Numbered from the stretch's first letter, positions 45,455 to 54,550 are shown. The stretch is 64,000 nt of DNA from Flavobacteriales bacterium UBA1937 (GCA_002337005.1 DDFD01000083.1:7925-71924); one strand, 5' to 3'. The notes: generated by a model not told the origin, from the letters alone. Numbers and translations: made by a program.

Positions 45455-46435
45455 TCAACGTTTTCTTTTGTAAATTTGATTAACTTCAATAGATTCGCTT
45501 TCTTGTTCTTTTTGATTTAACTTTAAGTCGTCTTGTAGTTGAATTTCGATTTTTGTTTTAATTTTGGAAAGCAAATATTCATTCAAATCCTTATGCGGAA
45601 AATAAATTTCGGAATGGTCTTTGGCTTCTGGAAATGAATTTAAAATTGAATTTTTACAATTTTCTCCTGCTTTGTCATTGTCTAAAAACAAATGGATTTC
45701 AGAATATTTTTTTAAATGCTCTTTGGTTTTATTTATGAGTGAAATGGAATTCATTACTAATAAATCACCATTGAAAAACGGTTTCATCTCAACAAAAGAC
45801 AAAGCGTCCATAAATCCTTCAAAAACGACTATGCTTTTTCCTGTTTCATTTTGATTTTGATTTTGGCTTTGGTTTTCATTTTCATTGTTAAAATTAAAAA
45901 TTGAAATATCTTTCCTCAATAAAGAACCTTTGTAAAACGAATTTCTGAGTTCCCAACCTCCAGAACGATTTTCAAAACCTATAGCGTAAAGGTTTTTCTC
46001 ACTAATAGTAAAATGAATTTCTTTAATTAATGGATATACTACTTGTGAAAGTCCTCTTTGATGAAGATAGCTTTTAAGATGTTCGTTTTGGAGTTCTCTA
46101 ATTTTTGTGATTTGATAATTTGGTTTTGAATTTATTGAATGAATAACATTCTGCTGTTGAAAAGAAGAAAAATTTTGCTTTTCTGCCCATTCCAGGACTT
46201 CTTTTATTGATGTGTTTAGATATTTCGCCATAAAATCAATATTAGCTCCACCGATTCCCTGTGAATGAAGATACCAAACGTTGTTTCTTTTATCGAGTTT
46301 AAAAGAGGCTTGGGTTTCTGTGGAGAAAGGATTGAGATACCAAGCTTCTTTTTCATTTTGTTTCGTTGGATGGTGTCCGAGAGAAACAAGGACTTCTTCC
46401 AACTTAATGGAGTTAAATTGTTTGCAATTCATCAT
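45455..46435 (-). CDS. Toprim-domain primase with CHC2-like N-terminus
   Basis: 326 residues. The N-terminus (EAWYLNPFSTETQASFKLD; VWYLHSQGIGGANIDFMAKYL) follows the CHC2 zinc-finger primase plan, but the zinc Cys residues have been lost. The Toprim domain is complete: VVFEGFMDALSF (catalytic Glu) and HLFLDNDKAG (DxD). Such proteins prime replication of mobile elements in Bacteroidetes. It lies downstream of the helicase-like gene with a repeat-rich 220-bp gap between them. Confidence 0.8.
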   Translation of the reverse strand: MMNCKQFNSIKLEEVLVSLGHHPTKQNEKEAWYLNPFSTETQASFKLDKRNNVWYLHSQGIGGANIDFMAKYLNTSIKEVLEWAEKQNFSSFQQQNVIHSINSKPNYQITKIRELQNEHLKSYLHQRGLSQVVYPLIKEIHFTISEKNLYAIGFENRSGGWELRNSFYKGSLLRKDISIFNFNNENENQSQNQNQNETGKSIVVFEGFMDALSFVEMKPFFNGDLLVMNSISLINKTKEHLKKYSEIHLFLDNDKAGENCKNSILNSFPEAKDHSEIYFPHKDLNEYLLSKIKTKIEIQLQDDLKLNQKEQESESIEVNQIYKRKR

Positions 46436-46464
46436 GTTGTTTTTTACGAGTTAGTGATAGGTGA

Positions 46465-46673
46465 TTTTTTGTTGAATTGTTGAGAAAACACCATAACAAT
46501 TTGATTAATAAATATTTATTAACTCAACAAAAGTTCAACAATTCAACAAAGTGGAATTATTTTGCTCAACAAAAGCTCAACAAATATTTATGTTTTTTAG
46601 TTTGTTGAGAGGTTTGTTGAAGTGTTATTTATTTGATTTTCTTTTCATTAAGCAGTTAATTCAACAAATCAAC
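46465..46673. repeat. Cluster of TCAACAAA motifs, possible replication origin
   Basis: In about 200 bp there are roughly ten TCAACAA(A/T) units, eg near 46524, 46534, 46542, 46565, 46576 and 46660 in one direction, and TTTGTTGA near 46469, 46601 and 46612 in the other. They fill the gap between the helicase-like and primase genes, the usual place for iterons. Confidence 0.6.
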
Positions 46674-47882
46674 AGATTTAGCTGTTATAAAATTTTTAGG
46701 AATAGTAAAATAGCGTCCTACAGAATTATTTTGATAAAAAATTCCAGAGTAGTCAATGTCATATCTTATATAGGTTAATCCATTTTTCTGTGGCTCTAAT
46801 TTCCATTTGTCTTTAAGGATATTTCGGACATCATTTCTTGTAAAATAAGTCTGCTTGAACATTTTAGTAAGCATATTTAGAATGTCTTGTGGAACTACAT
46901 TGATTTCATCCTCATCATTCGATTCAAAAAACTCAAACAAAAGTTCTACCATTTTGTATTCTAATTTGTTGGCATTTTTGAATACTAATTTTTGTAATGC
47001 TTTGGTTTTTATCTCTTCTGAAGCAAACCACATCCTTGTTTTTCTTGATGAGAAAAATGGCCTATTTATCAAGAAATTTAAAAACATTGGAATTTCACTT
47101 TTTAGATGCTCCAAAAAATCTGTGTTTTCAGATTTTAAAGGATTTATTTTCAATATCCAAAAGCGAATTTCGTTTTCGTCAATCTGTATGAAATTGTCTT
47201 CGTTATTGGAACACAAAATAAATTTTCCAAAAAAATCGATTTCCTCTCGGTCTTTTCCTTTGTTTTCTAGCTTGTCTTTATTGGTGGTAGATAAATACTT
47301 CAATCTTTCAGTAATTTCTTTGCGGTCAAAAAAAACTTCGTCTATAGCAATTAATAGCATAGAAGCCCAGTCAGAATTGAACTGGCTACTAAATGAATCA
47401 CCTTTGATGTAGGTCATATTAAGCCCAAAAATTTCTTTTAGCCATTTTAGGAAAGTAGTTTTGCCAGTTGCACGTTCTTTGGAAACGAGGCAAAGTATTG
47501 GCAAAATTTGCGTTGGTTTTTCTAGTAGAATTTTTAAGTAATCTATTCCTAAATCGATTTGTTTACCAAAAATATGCTCAAGAAAAGAAATGGTAAAAGG
47601 TATTTTTTCAATTGTTACTTTGGATAAAGAAGGATGATATGGAATTTCGTTGTATATATTGTAGAAATTATCAACGGTTTTTTGATAATTTAAATGATTG
47701 GGAATGCAACAAAAGCCATCATATTTTGGAATGTCAAAAATATATTTCTTATTGTGGTCGTGTATTATAGTTTCTCTAGACCACTTGGTTAAAGTAAGCG
47801 TCTTGTCACCTGAAATTTGTGGTCTTTCTATCAGTTTATAGTAGGTTGTTCCAACTCGGATATAGGGAATTTTATCTTTCAT
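46656..47882 (-). CDS. Primase-helicase-type NTPase (SF3-like)
   Basis: 408 residues. The P-loop is in CLVSKERATGKTTFLKWL, followed by Walker B LLIAIDEVFFD and a sensor-like GKFILCSNNED, as in phage and plasmid superfamily 3 helicases with a DUF5906-like core. A C-terminal winged-helix-like part (LTKMFKQTYFTRNDVRNIL) follows. It should unwind DNA at the element's origin, together with the Toprim primase downstream. The last bases overlap the TCAACAAA cluster. Confidence 0.8.
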   Translation of the reverse strand: MKDKIPYIRVGTTYYKLIERPQISGDKTLTLTKWSRETIIHDHNKKYIFDIPKYDGFCCIPNHLNYQKTVDNFYNIYNEIPYHPSLSKVTIEKIPFTISFLEHIFGKQIDLGIDYLKILLEKPTQILPILCLVSKERATGKTTFLKWLKEIFGLNMTYIKGDSFSSQFNSDWASMLLIAIDEVFFDRKEITERLKYLSTTNKDKLENKGKDREEIDFFGKFILCSNNEDNFIQIDENEIRFWILKINPLKSENTDFLEHLKSEIPMFLNFLINRPFFSSRKTRMWFASEEIKTKALQKLVFKNANKLEYKMVELLFEFFESNDEDEINVVPQDILNMLTKMFKQTYFTRNDVRNILKDKWKLEPQKNGLTYIRYDIDYSGIFYQNNSVGRYFTIPKNFITAKSVDLLN

Positions 47883-47957
47883 CTTAAATATATAGTATTG
47901 AAAAAATTAAGTTTGTCTTTTAAAAAGTCATTTTGATTTTTTTTATAATATTCGCTT

Positions 47958-48296
47958 TTATTTTTTCCATTTAGAAGTTATTTGATCTTCAAATTCTTCA
48001 TAATTATTAACATCGTCATTTTCTGACTCCGCTAGTAAATAATTCTCTAAATCCTCTTTACGGAAATAAATTTTCTTTTGTCCCTTCTTTTTGTAAGCCT
48101 TCAACTTGCCATGAAACTTCAATTGATAGAGATAATCAGGGTCAAGATTTAGAAACAGTGCGGCTTCTTCTTTAGAATAAATAGTTTTTGCACTTAAAGC
48201 TAAAAGTTGTAGTGCTTTGGAGGTAAATTCCTTTTGGGAATTAACTAGAACAGAAACTTGGGTCTCAAGTAACTGTAATCTTTCTTGGTCTTTCAT
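47958..48296 (-). CDS. Excisionase-like helix-turn-helix protein
   Basis: 112 residues from the ATG at 48294-48296 (MKDQERLQLL); a longer frame to 48344 adds an unlikely N-terminus. An N-terminal coiled segment is followed by a MerR-like HTH of the excisionase type: YSKEEAALFLNLDPDYLYQL, then KKKGQKKIYFRKEDLENYLL. It probably controls the replication genes downstream or excision with the integrase. Confidence 0.8.
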   Translation of the reverse strand: MKDQERLQLLETQVSVLVNSQKEFTSKALQLLALSAKTIYSKEEAALFLNLDPDYLYQLKFHGKLKAYKKKGQKKIYFRKEDLENYLLAESENDDVNNYEEFEDQITSKWKK

Positions 48297-48442
48297 ATTG
48301 TTGAATTTTGTTGTGACCAAGATATTATAGTATGGAAACGCCACCTAAAAGCGACAAGAAAAATTTTTGTAAAATAAAATAGTATAAAGAAAAAACCTAT
48401 GCAATAGGGTGAATAATTTATTTTGTTTGATATAAAAAAAAT

Positions 48443-48465
48443 AAAAGCAACAATTAGTTGCTTTT
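48443..48465. terminator. Hairpin between the membrane-protein and HTH genes
   Basis: AAAAGCAAC-AATTA-GTTGCTTTT, nine pairs, usable by the minus-strand gene that ends at 48522. Confidence 0.6.
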
Positions 48466-48521
48466 AATAATCTTAAAAACAATAAATTACATCATTAAAA
48501 ACAAGTTAAGAATGGCTTATT

Positions 48522-49448
48522 TTACCCATTCTTAACACCTAAATTTTTCTTTGGAACATAAGTTGAAACATTATCCTTACTTATAGGATTCTCTTTTAAT
48601 TTGTTTTTATAGGTACCAACAACGATTTCATTCATTATATTTACAACTTTAGCTTGTGTAAGTTTGTCATCCCTATACATATCAAAAATGTTTGTGAAAG
48701 AGGAGAAAAATTGAAACATTTCTTTAACACTTGTACCATTTTTTGCTGACTTGGTAAAAATAATTTTCCTTGAAATTTTATTTCTATATAAAAAGTCTTT
48801 CAATACATCACATGATTCTGGTGAAATAGAATATTCGGCAATTACATTGGACAGAATAATATTTGAACTTTTCTTAACTTCAAAAACAAATTCTGACTGT
48901 GCAAGTGAAAATATATTGGTTGTTATTATCTCCTTGATTTCATTGTTACTATTAATAGCTTGTTTGACAACTCCTATAACAGCTTTGTTTCTAATAAATT
49001 GCCTTCTATTTTGAAAACTTCGTTTTTTGACAGATTTATTAATATTAATACTTTCTGCCTCTTTAATTTCTTTAGTATTGTCTATCTTAAACTCAAAGTC
49101 ATGATTAATGAAATTTTTAAGCATTGCTGTAGGAGAATTTGGAGCTTTCTTTTCTAAAATAAAAGTCATGGACATCTGCAATAACAAACTAATACCAATT
49201 AAATAAATTGCATCAAACCAACTTTCGCTCTTAAACACTTGAGGAATAAAAATAAAAGCAAAAGTGACCGACAAAAAAATGATAAATAGAAATATCAAAA
49301 ATTTCTGTTTATCCAATCCTTTATAATAGCCCCACTTTTCAGTCCCTATCCAATTATTAACAACAGGAACTACCGTAAAATAAACTCTTCCAAGATTATA
49401 AAGGAATAGAAAAAGAGTTAGTAACCAGAAATAAATTAATAAATCCAT
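48522..49448 (-). CDS. Membrane protein of unknown function, element cargo
   Basis: 308 residues. Three membrane helices at about 5-27, 50-70 and 80-100 (IYFWLLTLFLFLYNLGRVYF; FLIFLFIIFLSVTFAFIFI; YLIGISLLLQMSMTFIL), then a ~200-residue soluble domain (KKSSNIILSNVIAEYSISPESCDVL; SRKIIFTKSAKNG). I recognise no family. It has its own unit, ended by a hairpin, directly inside the right attachment site, a common place for cargo such as defence genes; no sequence feature proves that role. Confidence 0.6.
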   Translation of the reverse strand: MDLLIYFWLLTLFLFLYNLGRVYFTVVPVVNNWIGTEKWGYYKGLDKQKFLIFLFIIFLSVTFAFIFIPQVFKSESWFDAIYLIGISLLLQMSMTFILEKKAPNSPTAMLKNFINHDFEFKIDNTKEIKEAESININKSVKKRSFQNRRQFIRNKAVIGVVKQAINSNNEIKEIITTNIFSLAQSEFVFEVKKSSNIILSNVIAEYSISPESCDVLKDFLYRNKISRKIIFTKSAKNGTSVKEMFQFFSSFTNIFDMYRDDKLTQAKVVNIMNEIVVGTYKNKLKENPISKDNVSTYVPKKNLGVKNG

Positions 49449-49517
49449 AATTTAGGTTTTTAATTATTACAAAAATAAAGAAAAATAATAACAAAAATAA
49501 ACCAATCTAAATACAAA

Positions 49518-49540
49518 TTGTTCGTAAAATGTTCGTGATA
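49518..49540 (+). repeat. Candidate integrase arm sites, right end
   Basis: TTGTTCGTAAAATGTTCGTG, same layout and orientation as 31411-31434 near the left end. Confidence 0.5.
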
Positions 49541-49548
49541 AAACAAAA

Positions 49549-49576
49549 AAGTCTTTACGATTTATCGTAAAGACTT
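49549..49576 (-). terminator. Terminator of the tRNA-Met gene supplied by the element
   Basis: AAGTCTTTACGA-TTTA-TCGTAAAGACTT, 12 perfect pairs, followed on the minus strand by six T. It replaces the displaced original at 31207-31232. Confidence 0.75.
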
Positions 49577-49587
49577 GATAACCAATG

Positions 49588-49661
49588 TGGCCCAGCTTGG
49601 GCTCGAACCAAGGACTTGCTGATTATGAGTCAGCTACTCTAACCAACTGAGTTACAAGGCC
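49588..49661 (-). tRNA. tRNA-Met (anticodon CAT)
   Basis: 74 nt on the minus strand: acceptor GGCCTTG with CTGGGCC, D arm AACTCAGTTGGTTAGAG, anticodon stem GCTGA/TCAGC with loop CTCATAA, T arm CTTGG-TTCGAGC-CCAAG, discriminator A. CCA is not encoded. G1-C72 pairing argues against initiator tRNA; elongator Met is likelier than the CAT-type isoleucine tRNA but I cannot exclude that. The 3' 43 bp are the element's attachment site. One T-T mismatch in the acceptor stem. Confidence 0.9.
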
Positions 49662-49737
49662 AAAAACTTTAGAAATAAATTCCTTTGTTTTTATGAGTGT
49701 GCAAATTTAAGATTTTTTCAGATATTACAAAATATTT

Positions 49738-50136
49738 TTAAGGTTTTTCTTGACAAAGTTCTACTAAAACTCCATTGGTGGATTTAGGATGCAAGAAAAC
49801 TACCAGTTTATTATCTGCTCCATCTTTTGGTTCCTCGGAAATAAATATGAAACCTTCAGCTTTCAATCTTTCAATTTCTGCTTTTATATCTTCTACTGCA
49901 AAAGCAATATGATGAATTCCCTCACCTTTTTTTTCAATGAATTTGGCAATAGGACTTTCTGGATTGGTAGCTTCCAAAAGTTCTATCTTACTTTCGCCAA
50001 CCATAAAGAAAGATGTTTTTACACCTTCTCTTTCTACTGCTTCTTGTTTATAGGGTAATGTTCCTAATAATTTTGCAAATAAATGGTCTGATGTTTCTAA
50101 ATTCTTGATGGCTATGCCAAGATGTTCTATTTTCAT
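49738..50136 (-). CDS. mce: Methylmalonyl-CoA epimerase
   Basis: 132 residues, one vicinal-oxygen-chelate (glyoxalase) domain pair. MKIEHLGIAIKNLE (metal His), GEGIHHIAFAVEDIKAEIERL (second His) and GVLVELCQE (metal Glu) are the expected ligands. It interconverts R- and S-methylmalonyl-CoA in propionate metabolism. It follows a TPR lipoprotein-like gene with a 4-bp ATGA overlap, so they form one operon, though a functional link is not evident. Confidence 0.92.
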   Translation of the reverse strand: MKIEHLGIAIKNLETSDHLFAKLLGTLPYKQEAVEREGVKTSFFMVGESKIELLEATNPESPIAKFIEKKGEGIHHIAFAVEDIKAEIERLKAEGFIFISEEPKDGADNKLVVFLHPKSTNGVLVELCQEKP

Positions 50137-51026
50137 TGTTGACTCAATTTTTTTAGTTCCTTGTCTGCTTGATTTTTAGCACTCTCATCTCCATGCTTCT
50201 TCACTAAATTATAATATTTGATAGCATTTGTTTTATCATTTTTCATTTTATAAGTGTATGCAATATTATTCAAAACAATAAAGTCTTCAGGAGAAAGTTT
50301 TTCTGCCTTTAACAGATAAGTTAAAGCTTCATCATAATTTTTATAAATTAAAGATACTATTGATAGATTAGAAAGATTTTCCACTCTATCAGGATAGTAA
50401 ATTAAAACCTCCTCGTTTATTTGCTTCATATATTTTAATAACGAATCGTCATTTGTCTCATAAATCTGATTATTATAATCTTGAATAGAACTTAAAAAAC
50501 CTTTCTGACCAGATTCATATTTTGAATTTTCTGACCAAAGCCAATTATTTTTAATCTTTGCAGAATATTGAATAGCTTTTATAATCTCTTTCGTGAAATT
50601 TTCATAATCTTCTATTTGACCTAATGAATAAATTTTTCCAAATCGAATATCTAACCTATCTGGAAATTTTGAAATCCCTTCATCAAAGCATTTAAATGTC
50701 TTTTGAAGCATCTTTTCATCATATAATTTTTTTGAAGAAAGATAGGCGACAGAATTTCCATTATCATCTTTTATTTCAAGACTTTCTTTTTTAGGTATCG
50801 CTTTATCAAGACTTAAAACCTCCTTTTTACTTTTATTGAAAAAATAATTAACACAAGAAACATAATATTCTGCATCTGGATTATTTCTTTCCCAATTATT
50901 CAAAAGTTTTTCAATAGCAATCGTATCATTTTTTTGATAAAATTCTAAAAATTGTTGATAGTTATTTTGCCCCAAAACAAAAGAGATAAAACAAAACAAA
51001 AAAATGAGAATAAATGATTTTTTCAT
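50133..51026 (-). CDS. Secreted TPR-repeat protein
   Basis: 297 residues from the ATG at 51024-51026; the longer frame to 51059 runs into the promoter. Signal peptide ends FVLGQ. Several tetratricopeptide-like helix pairs, clearest at EALTYLLKAEKLSPEDFIVLNN split with IAYTYKMKNDKTNAIKYYNL. Likely a periplasmic scaffold of unknown partner. First gene of an operon with mce, divergent from rbfA. Confidence 0.8.
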   Translation of the reverse strand: MKKSFILIFLFCFISFVLGQNNYQQFLEFYQKNDTIAIEKLLNNWERNNPDAEYYVSCVNYFFNKSKKEVLSLDKAIPKKESLEIKDDNGNSVAYLSSKKLYDEKMLQKTFKCFDEGISKFPDRLDIRFGKIYSLGQIEDYENFTKEIIKAIQYSAKIKNNWLWSENSKYESGQKGFLSSIQDYNNQIYETNDDSLLKYMKQINEEVLIYYPDRVENLSNLSIVSLIYKNYDEALTYLLKAEKLSPEDFIVLNNIAYTYKMKNDKTNAIKYYNLVKKHGDESAKNQADKELKKLSQQ

Positions 51027-51070
51027 GGTTTTAAATTTAATGCAAATTGTTAACAACATTAAATCTCAAA

Positions 51071-51087
51071 CAAAAATACTAAATTTG
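51071..51087. promoter_or_regulatory. Back-to-back divergent promoters of the TPR gene and rbfA
   Basis: Minus-strand box TATTTTTG (51071-51078) and plus-strand box TAAATTTG (51080-51087) are separated by one base. The rbfA box is 4 bp before its ATG, implying an almost leaderless mRNA. Confidence 0.65.
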
Positions 51088-51091
51088 CAGC

Positions 51092-51454
51092 ATGAATGAA
51101 AGTAACAGACAAAGAAAAGTAGCACAAATTATACAAGAAGATTTTGCAGAAATCTTTAGAAAACAAGCTTCGGAGAGCAAGCAAGGCTTTCTGATTACAG
51201 TTTCTGATGTGAAGGTAACTGCAGATTTAAGCATTGCTAAAATTTATTTGAGCATTTTTCCTCAGGAATTCAGAAAACCTATTATGAAAGAAATAGAGGA
51301 GAATAAATCTTACTATAGAAATTATATGGGGCAAAAAATGGGGAAACAAGTACGTATAATTCCTGAAATTAATTTTTATTTGGACACAGCCCTAGATGAT
51401 GTGGAAAGAATTGAAAAAGAATTAAAAGGTTTGGGAGACAACCCTATTTTATAA
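51092..51454 (+). CDS. rbfA: Ribosome-binding factor A
   Basis: 120 residues. Starts MNESNRQRKVAQIIQEDFAEIF and has the KH-like fold with ITVSDVKVTADLSIAKIYLS and VRIIPEINFYLDTALDDVERIEKEL, the family's conserved end. It binds 30S subunits and helps 16S rRNA maturation and cold adaptation. Two bp separate its stop from the next ATG, so it is co-transcribed with the permease. Confidence 0.93.
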   Translation: MNESNRQRKVAQIIQEDFAEIFRKQASESKQGFLITVSDVKVTADLSIAKIYLSIFPQEFRKPIMKEIEENKSYYRNYMGQKMGKQVRIIPEINFYLDTALDDVERIEKELKGLGDNPIL

Positions 51455-51456
51455 AA

Positions 51457-52668
51457 ATGGCATCAGGAAATACGTCTTTTTACATTGCCAGAAGATACCT
51501 AATTGCTAAAAAAGGCAGCCAGGCAGTAAGTTTTATTACTGGCTTGGCAGCATTTGCTATGATGGTAGCTGTAGCGGCAATGTTTATTATAATTTCTGTA
51601 TTTTCTGGCTTGGAAGATCTTAACAAAGAATTTATCTCTAATCTTCATGCAGATCTTACTTTATCTAGTGTAAAGGGCAAAAGTATTCCTAATCTTAATA
51701 AAGTAATTGGTATTTTAAAAAACGAAAAAGAAATCAGTCATTTCTCTAAAATGATTGAAGAAAAAGTATATATAGACTATAAAAATGTAGGCGAAATAGC
51801 TTATTTAAGAGGTGTAGATTCTGCCTATACCAAAGTAAACCCTATAAACAAAAACGTTTTCTACGGCAGTTACCCTTCTTTTAAATATCTCAATGAAGTA
51901 GTGATGGAAGCGCAGCTTAACAGCAGGCTTTCCTTGCCTGTATCTAGCGAAACCAGCATTGCCACACTTTTTATGCCGAAACCAGGCAAAGGAATTATCA
52001 GCAAAGAAGAGGATATTTTTAATAAAAAAGAAATATTTGTATCAGGAATTTTCCCAGGAAATGACCAACTGAACAATTATATTATAGCACCTCTAGAATT
52101 AACAGCGGGCCTACTAGACTTACCAAAAAATTCTGCATACCAAATTGTCATCAAACTTAAAAAACCAGAAAATGCAGATATACTAAAGGAAAATCTCCTT
52201 AAAAAACTTGGTAATAATATCATTATAAAAACAAAAGCAGAAGAAAACGCTGCCTTCTGGAAAATGATTAATATGGAAAAACTAATGATCTATTTTATAT
52301 TTGCATTGGTAATTTTTATTACAACATTTAATCTAGCAGGTGCAGTAACCATCTTACAATTAGATAAAAAACACCAAGCCAAATCTCTAATTTCTCTTGG
52401 TTTTACGATTAATGGACTTCGGAAGATATATTTTAACACAGGATTACTTATTGTAGTATTTGGAGTAATAGCTGGTTTAGCTCTAGGTACTATCATGTGT
52501 TACTTGCAACTTCAGACAGGTATTTTCAAAGCGACAGAAGATTTACCATTCCCTGTAAGAATTCTGCCTATAAATTACCTTATTGTATCATTTACCACAC
52601 TTTTCTTCGGAATCAGTGTTTCTTGGGCATTTTCTAGAATTAATAAAAATTTATTCTTAGAAAAATAA
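51457..52668 (+). CDS. ABC transporter permease of the LolC/LolE (MacB-FtsX) type
   Basis: 403 residues. One N-terminal membrane helix (SFITGLAAFAMMVAVAAMFIIISVF), a large periplasmic domain (about 55-270) and three C-terminal helices (LMIYFIFALVIFITTFNLAG; LLIVVFGVIAGLALGTIM; YLIVSFTTLFFGISVSWAF). This is the layout of lipoprotein-releasing permeases, which pull outer-membrane lipoproteins from the inner membrane with a LolD ATPase, not seen nearby. Second gene after rbfA, as in many Flavobacteriia. Confidence 0.88.
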   Translation: MASGNTSFYIARRYLIAKKGSQAVSFITGLAAFAMMVAVAAMFIIISVFSGLEDLNKEFISNLHADLTLSSVKGKSIPNLNKVIGILKNEKEISHFSKMIEEKVYIDYKNVGEIAYLRGVDSAYTKVNPINKNVFYGSYPSFKYLNEVVMEAQLNSRLSLPVSSETSIATLFMPKPGKGIISKEEDIFNKKEIFVSGIFPGNDQLNNYIIAPLELTAGLLDLPKNSAYQIVIKLKKPENADILKENLLKKLGNNIIIKTKAEENAAFWKMINMEKLMIYFIFALVIFITTFNLAGAVTILQLDKKHQAKSLISLGFTINGLRKIYFNTGLLIVVFGVIAGLALGTIMCYLQLQTGIFKATEDLPFPVRILPINYLIVSFTTLFFGISVSWAFSRINKNLFLEK

Positions 52669-52721
52669 ATTTCATAGGATTTTTTACATAACTTCGCAAT
52701 CCAATTTTTAAGACTAAGAAA

Positions 52722-54527
52722 ATGAAGAAATTACTACTTTTTGGGCTAGTTATATTTAGTTCATATATACTTGCTCAAATTCCTACTGGTTACTATGACG
52801 GAGCCTCAGGATTAACAGGAGCAGCACTAAAAACAAAATTAGCTTCTATTATCACTAATGGTCATAGTGCAAAATCATATGACAACTTATACAATGGTTA
52901 TCCAAGCACTGATACGGATAGATATTATGAAAATGACGGTTCCGTACTAGACATGTACACAGAAAAACCGTCTAGCGCTGACACTTATAACTTTCAACAT
53001 GGTGTAAAGAAATGTGGAAATTACAGTTCAGAAGGAGACTGTTACAACAGAGAGCATATAGTTCCTCAAAGTTTTTTTAATTCTAGTTCTCCGATGGTTT
53101 CTGACATTCATTTCATTACTCCTACAGATGGTAAAGTTAATGGTATGAGAAGTAATTATCCTTTTGGCGTGGTTACATCCCCTACTTTTACATCTACGAA
53201 TGGTTCCAAATTAGGTCCCAATACTGCATCTGGTTATAACGGAACTGTTTTTGAACCAATTGATGCATTCAAGGGCGATATTGCTCGTATGATTTTTTAT
53301 TTTATTACAAGATACGAATCAAAATTATCTGGATTTAGCACTGGTAATATGCTAGGAGGATCTGCTTTTCCTGGATTACAGAATTGGGAACTACAAGTAT
53401 TATTAGCTTGGAATAACGCAGACCCTGTTTCTCAAAGAGAAATTGACAGAAACAATGCTGCATATACTTACCAAGGAAACAGAAACCCTTATATAGACCA
53501 CCCTGAATATGTTTCTGCAGTATGGGGAGGATCTACTCCTGTTACAGATACAGAAGCTCCTTCTACACCAACTAATTTAACTGTTACTAACAGTACTGCA
53601 AGTTCTATATCACTAAGTTGGAATGCATCTACTGACAATGTAGGTGTTTCTGCTTATGAAATTTATTTAGATGGTGTTTTCCAAATTGCAGTTTCAGGAA
53701 CCACAGGTACTATAAATGGTCTTGCCCCTTCTACTACATACAATTTCTACATAATCGCTAGAGATGCAGCCGGAAACTTATCTTCAGCTAGTAATACAGC
53801 GTCTGGAACAACGCTTGCTGGTTCTGGAGGTACACCTACAAGTTGTGGTACAGAAAATTTTGAAAATATACCTACTGGTACCTCTGGTGGTGACCAAAAT
53901 TATCTCGCAAGAACTTGGGCAAGCAACGGAATTACTTGGAACGCTAGTGCAGCTCGTACAGACCAAACAATTAATAACAAAGCCATCACAGTAGAAAATG
54001 GTGCTTTAAGTTCTTCTACTATTTCTGGAGGTATTTCTAGTTTAACTGTAACAACTCAAATGAAGTTCTCTGGTAATCCTGGAAAATTTAATTTATACAT
54101 AAATGGCGATATGGTTGGTCAAATACCATACAGCAGTGCAGTTACCACTACCACGATTCCAAACATCAATATTGCTGGTAACATTACCATAAATATTACG
54201 GATAATAGCGCAGTAGGAACTGGAACAAGAGGAAGAGTTGCTTTTGATGACCTTTCTTGGACTTGCTACTCACCTCTATCTACCAACGAAGTAGAAAAAG
54301 TAAGATGGAATATCTATCCAAATCCTGTGAAAAACAATATTCTTTTTGTAAATGGTAAAGACATTCAAAAAATAAAAAGAATAGAAATTTATAACATTAG
54401 TGGTGCTTTGGTTCAAGTAGTAGAAAATCCTTTCTCTAAAGGAAATAACATTCAACTCAGAAATCTAAACAAAGGTGTTTACATTTTAAAAGCAGAAAAT
54501 ACTACTCAAAAATTTATTGTAGAATAA
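52722..54527 (+). CDS. Secreted endonuclease I with fibronectin domain and T9SS tail
   Basis: 601 residues. Signal peptide ends YILAQ. Endonuclease I domain (about 20-270) with the catalytic NREHIVPQSFF and SDIHFITPTDGKVNGMRSN split over residues 108-145; fibronectin III domain (about 280-365; TPTNLTVTNSTASSISLSWN); a beta-sandwich domain (about 375-520); and a type A T9SS sorting domain at the end (WNIYPNPVKNN, then LNKGVYILKAEN and KFIVE). It digests extracellular DNA/RNA, for nutrients or biofilm turnover. Confidence 0.92.
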   Translation: MKKLLLFGLVIFSSYILAQIPTGYYDGASGLTGAALKTKLASIITNGHSAKSYDNLYNGYPSTDTDRYYENDGSVLDMYTEKPSSADTYNFQHGVKKCGNYSSEGDCYNREHIVPQSFFNSSSPMVSDIHFITPTDGKVNGMRSNYPFGVVTSPTFTSTNGSKLGPNTASGYNGTVFEPIDAFKGDIARMIFYFITRYESKLSGFSTGNMLGGSAFPGLQNWELQVLLAWNNADPVSQREIDRNNAAYTYQGNRNPYIDHPEYVSAVWGGSTPVTDTEAPSTPTNLTVTNSTASSISLSWNASTDNVGVSAYEIYLDGVFQIAVSGTTGTINGLAPSTTYNFYIIARDAAGNLSSASNTASGTTLAGSGGTPTSCGTENFENIPTGTSGGDQNYLARTWASNGITWNASAARTDQTINNKAITVENGALSSSTISGGISSLTVTTQMKFSGNPGKFNLYINGDMVGQIPYSSAVTTTTIPNINIAGNITINITDNSAVGTGTRGRVAFDDLSWTCYSPLSTNEVEKVRWNIYPNPVKNNILFVNGKDIQKIKRIEIYNISGALVQVVENPFSKGNNIQLRNLNKGVYILKAENTTQKFIVE

Positions 54528-54550
54528 AATTTCTATAAAAATACAAAGAC

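Larger units (their letters stand above)
31244..49629. mobile_element. Integrated mobilisable element in tRNA-Met, about 18.4 kb
   Basis: Bounded by 43-bp perfect direct repeats (31244-31286 and 49587-49629), which equal the 3' half of tRNA-Met(CAT). It carries a tyrosine integrase at the left end, a relaxase, primase and helicase-like replication genes, an excisionase-like HTH gene, a polymorphic toxin locus and IS1-type transposases. No type IV secretion genes are present, so it should be mobilisable rather than self-transmissible. The reconstructed tRNA uses the element's 3' half. Confidence 0.85.
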
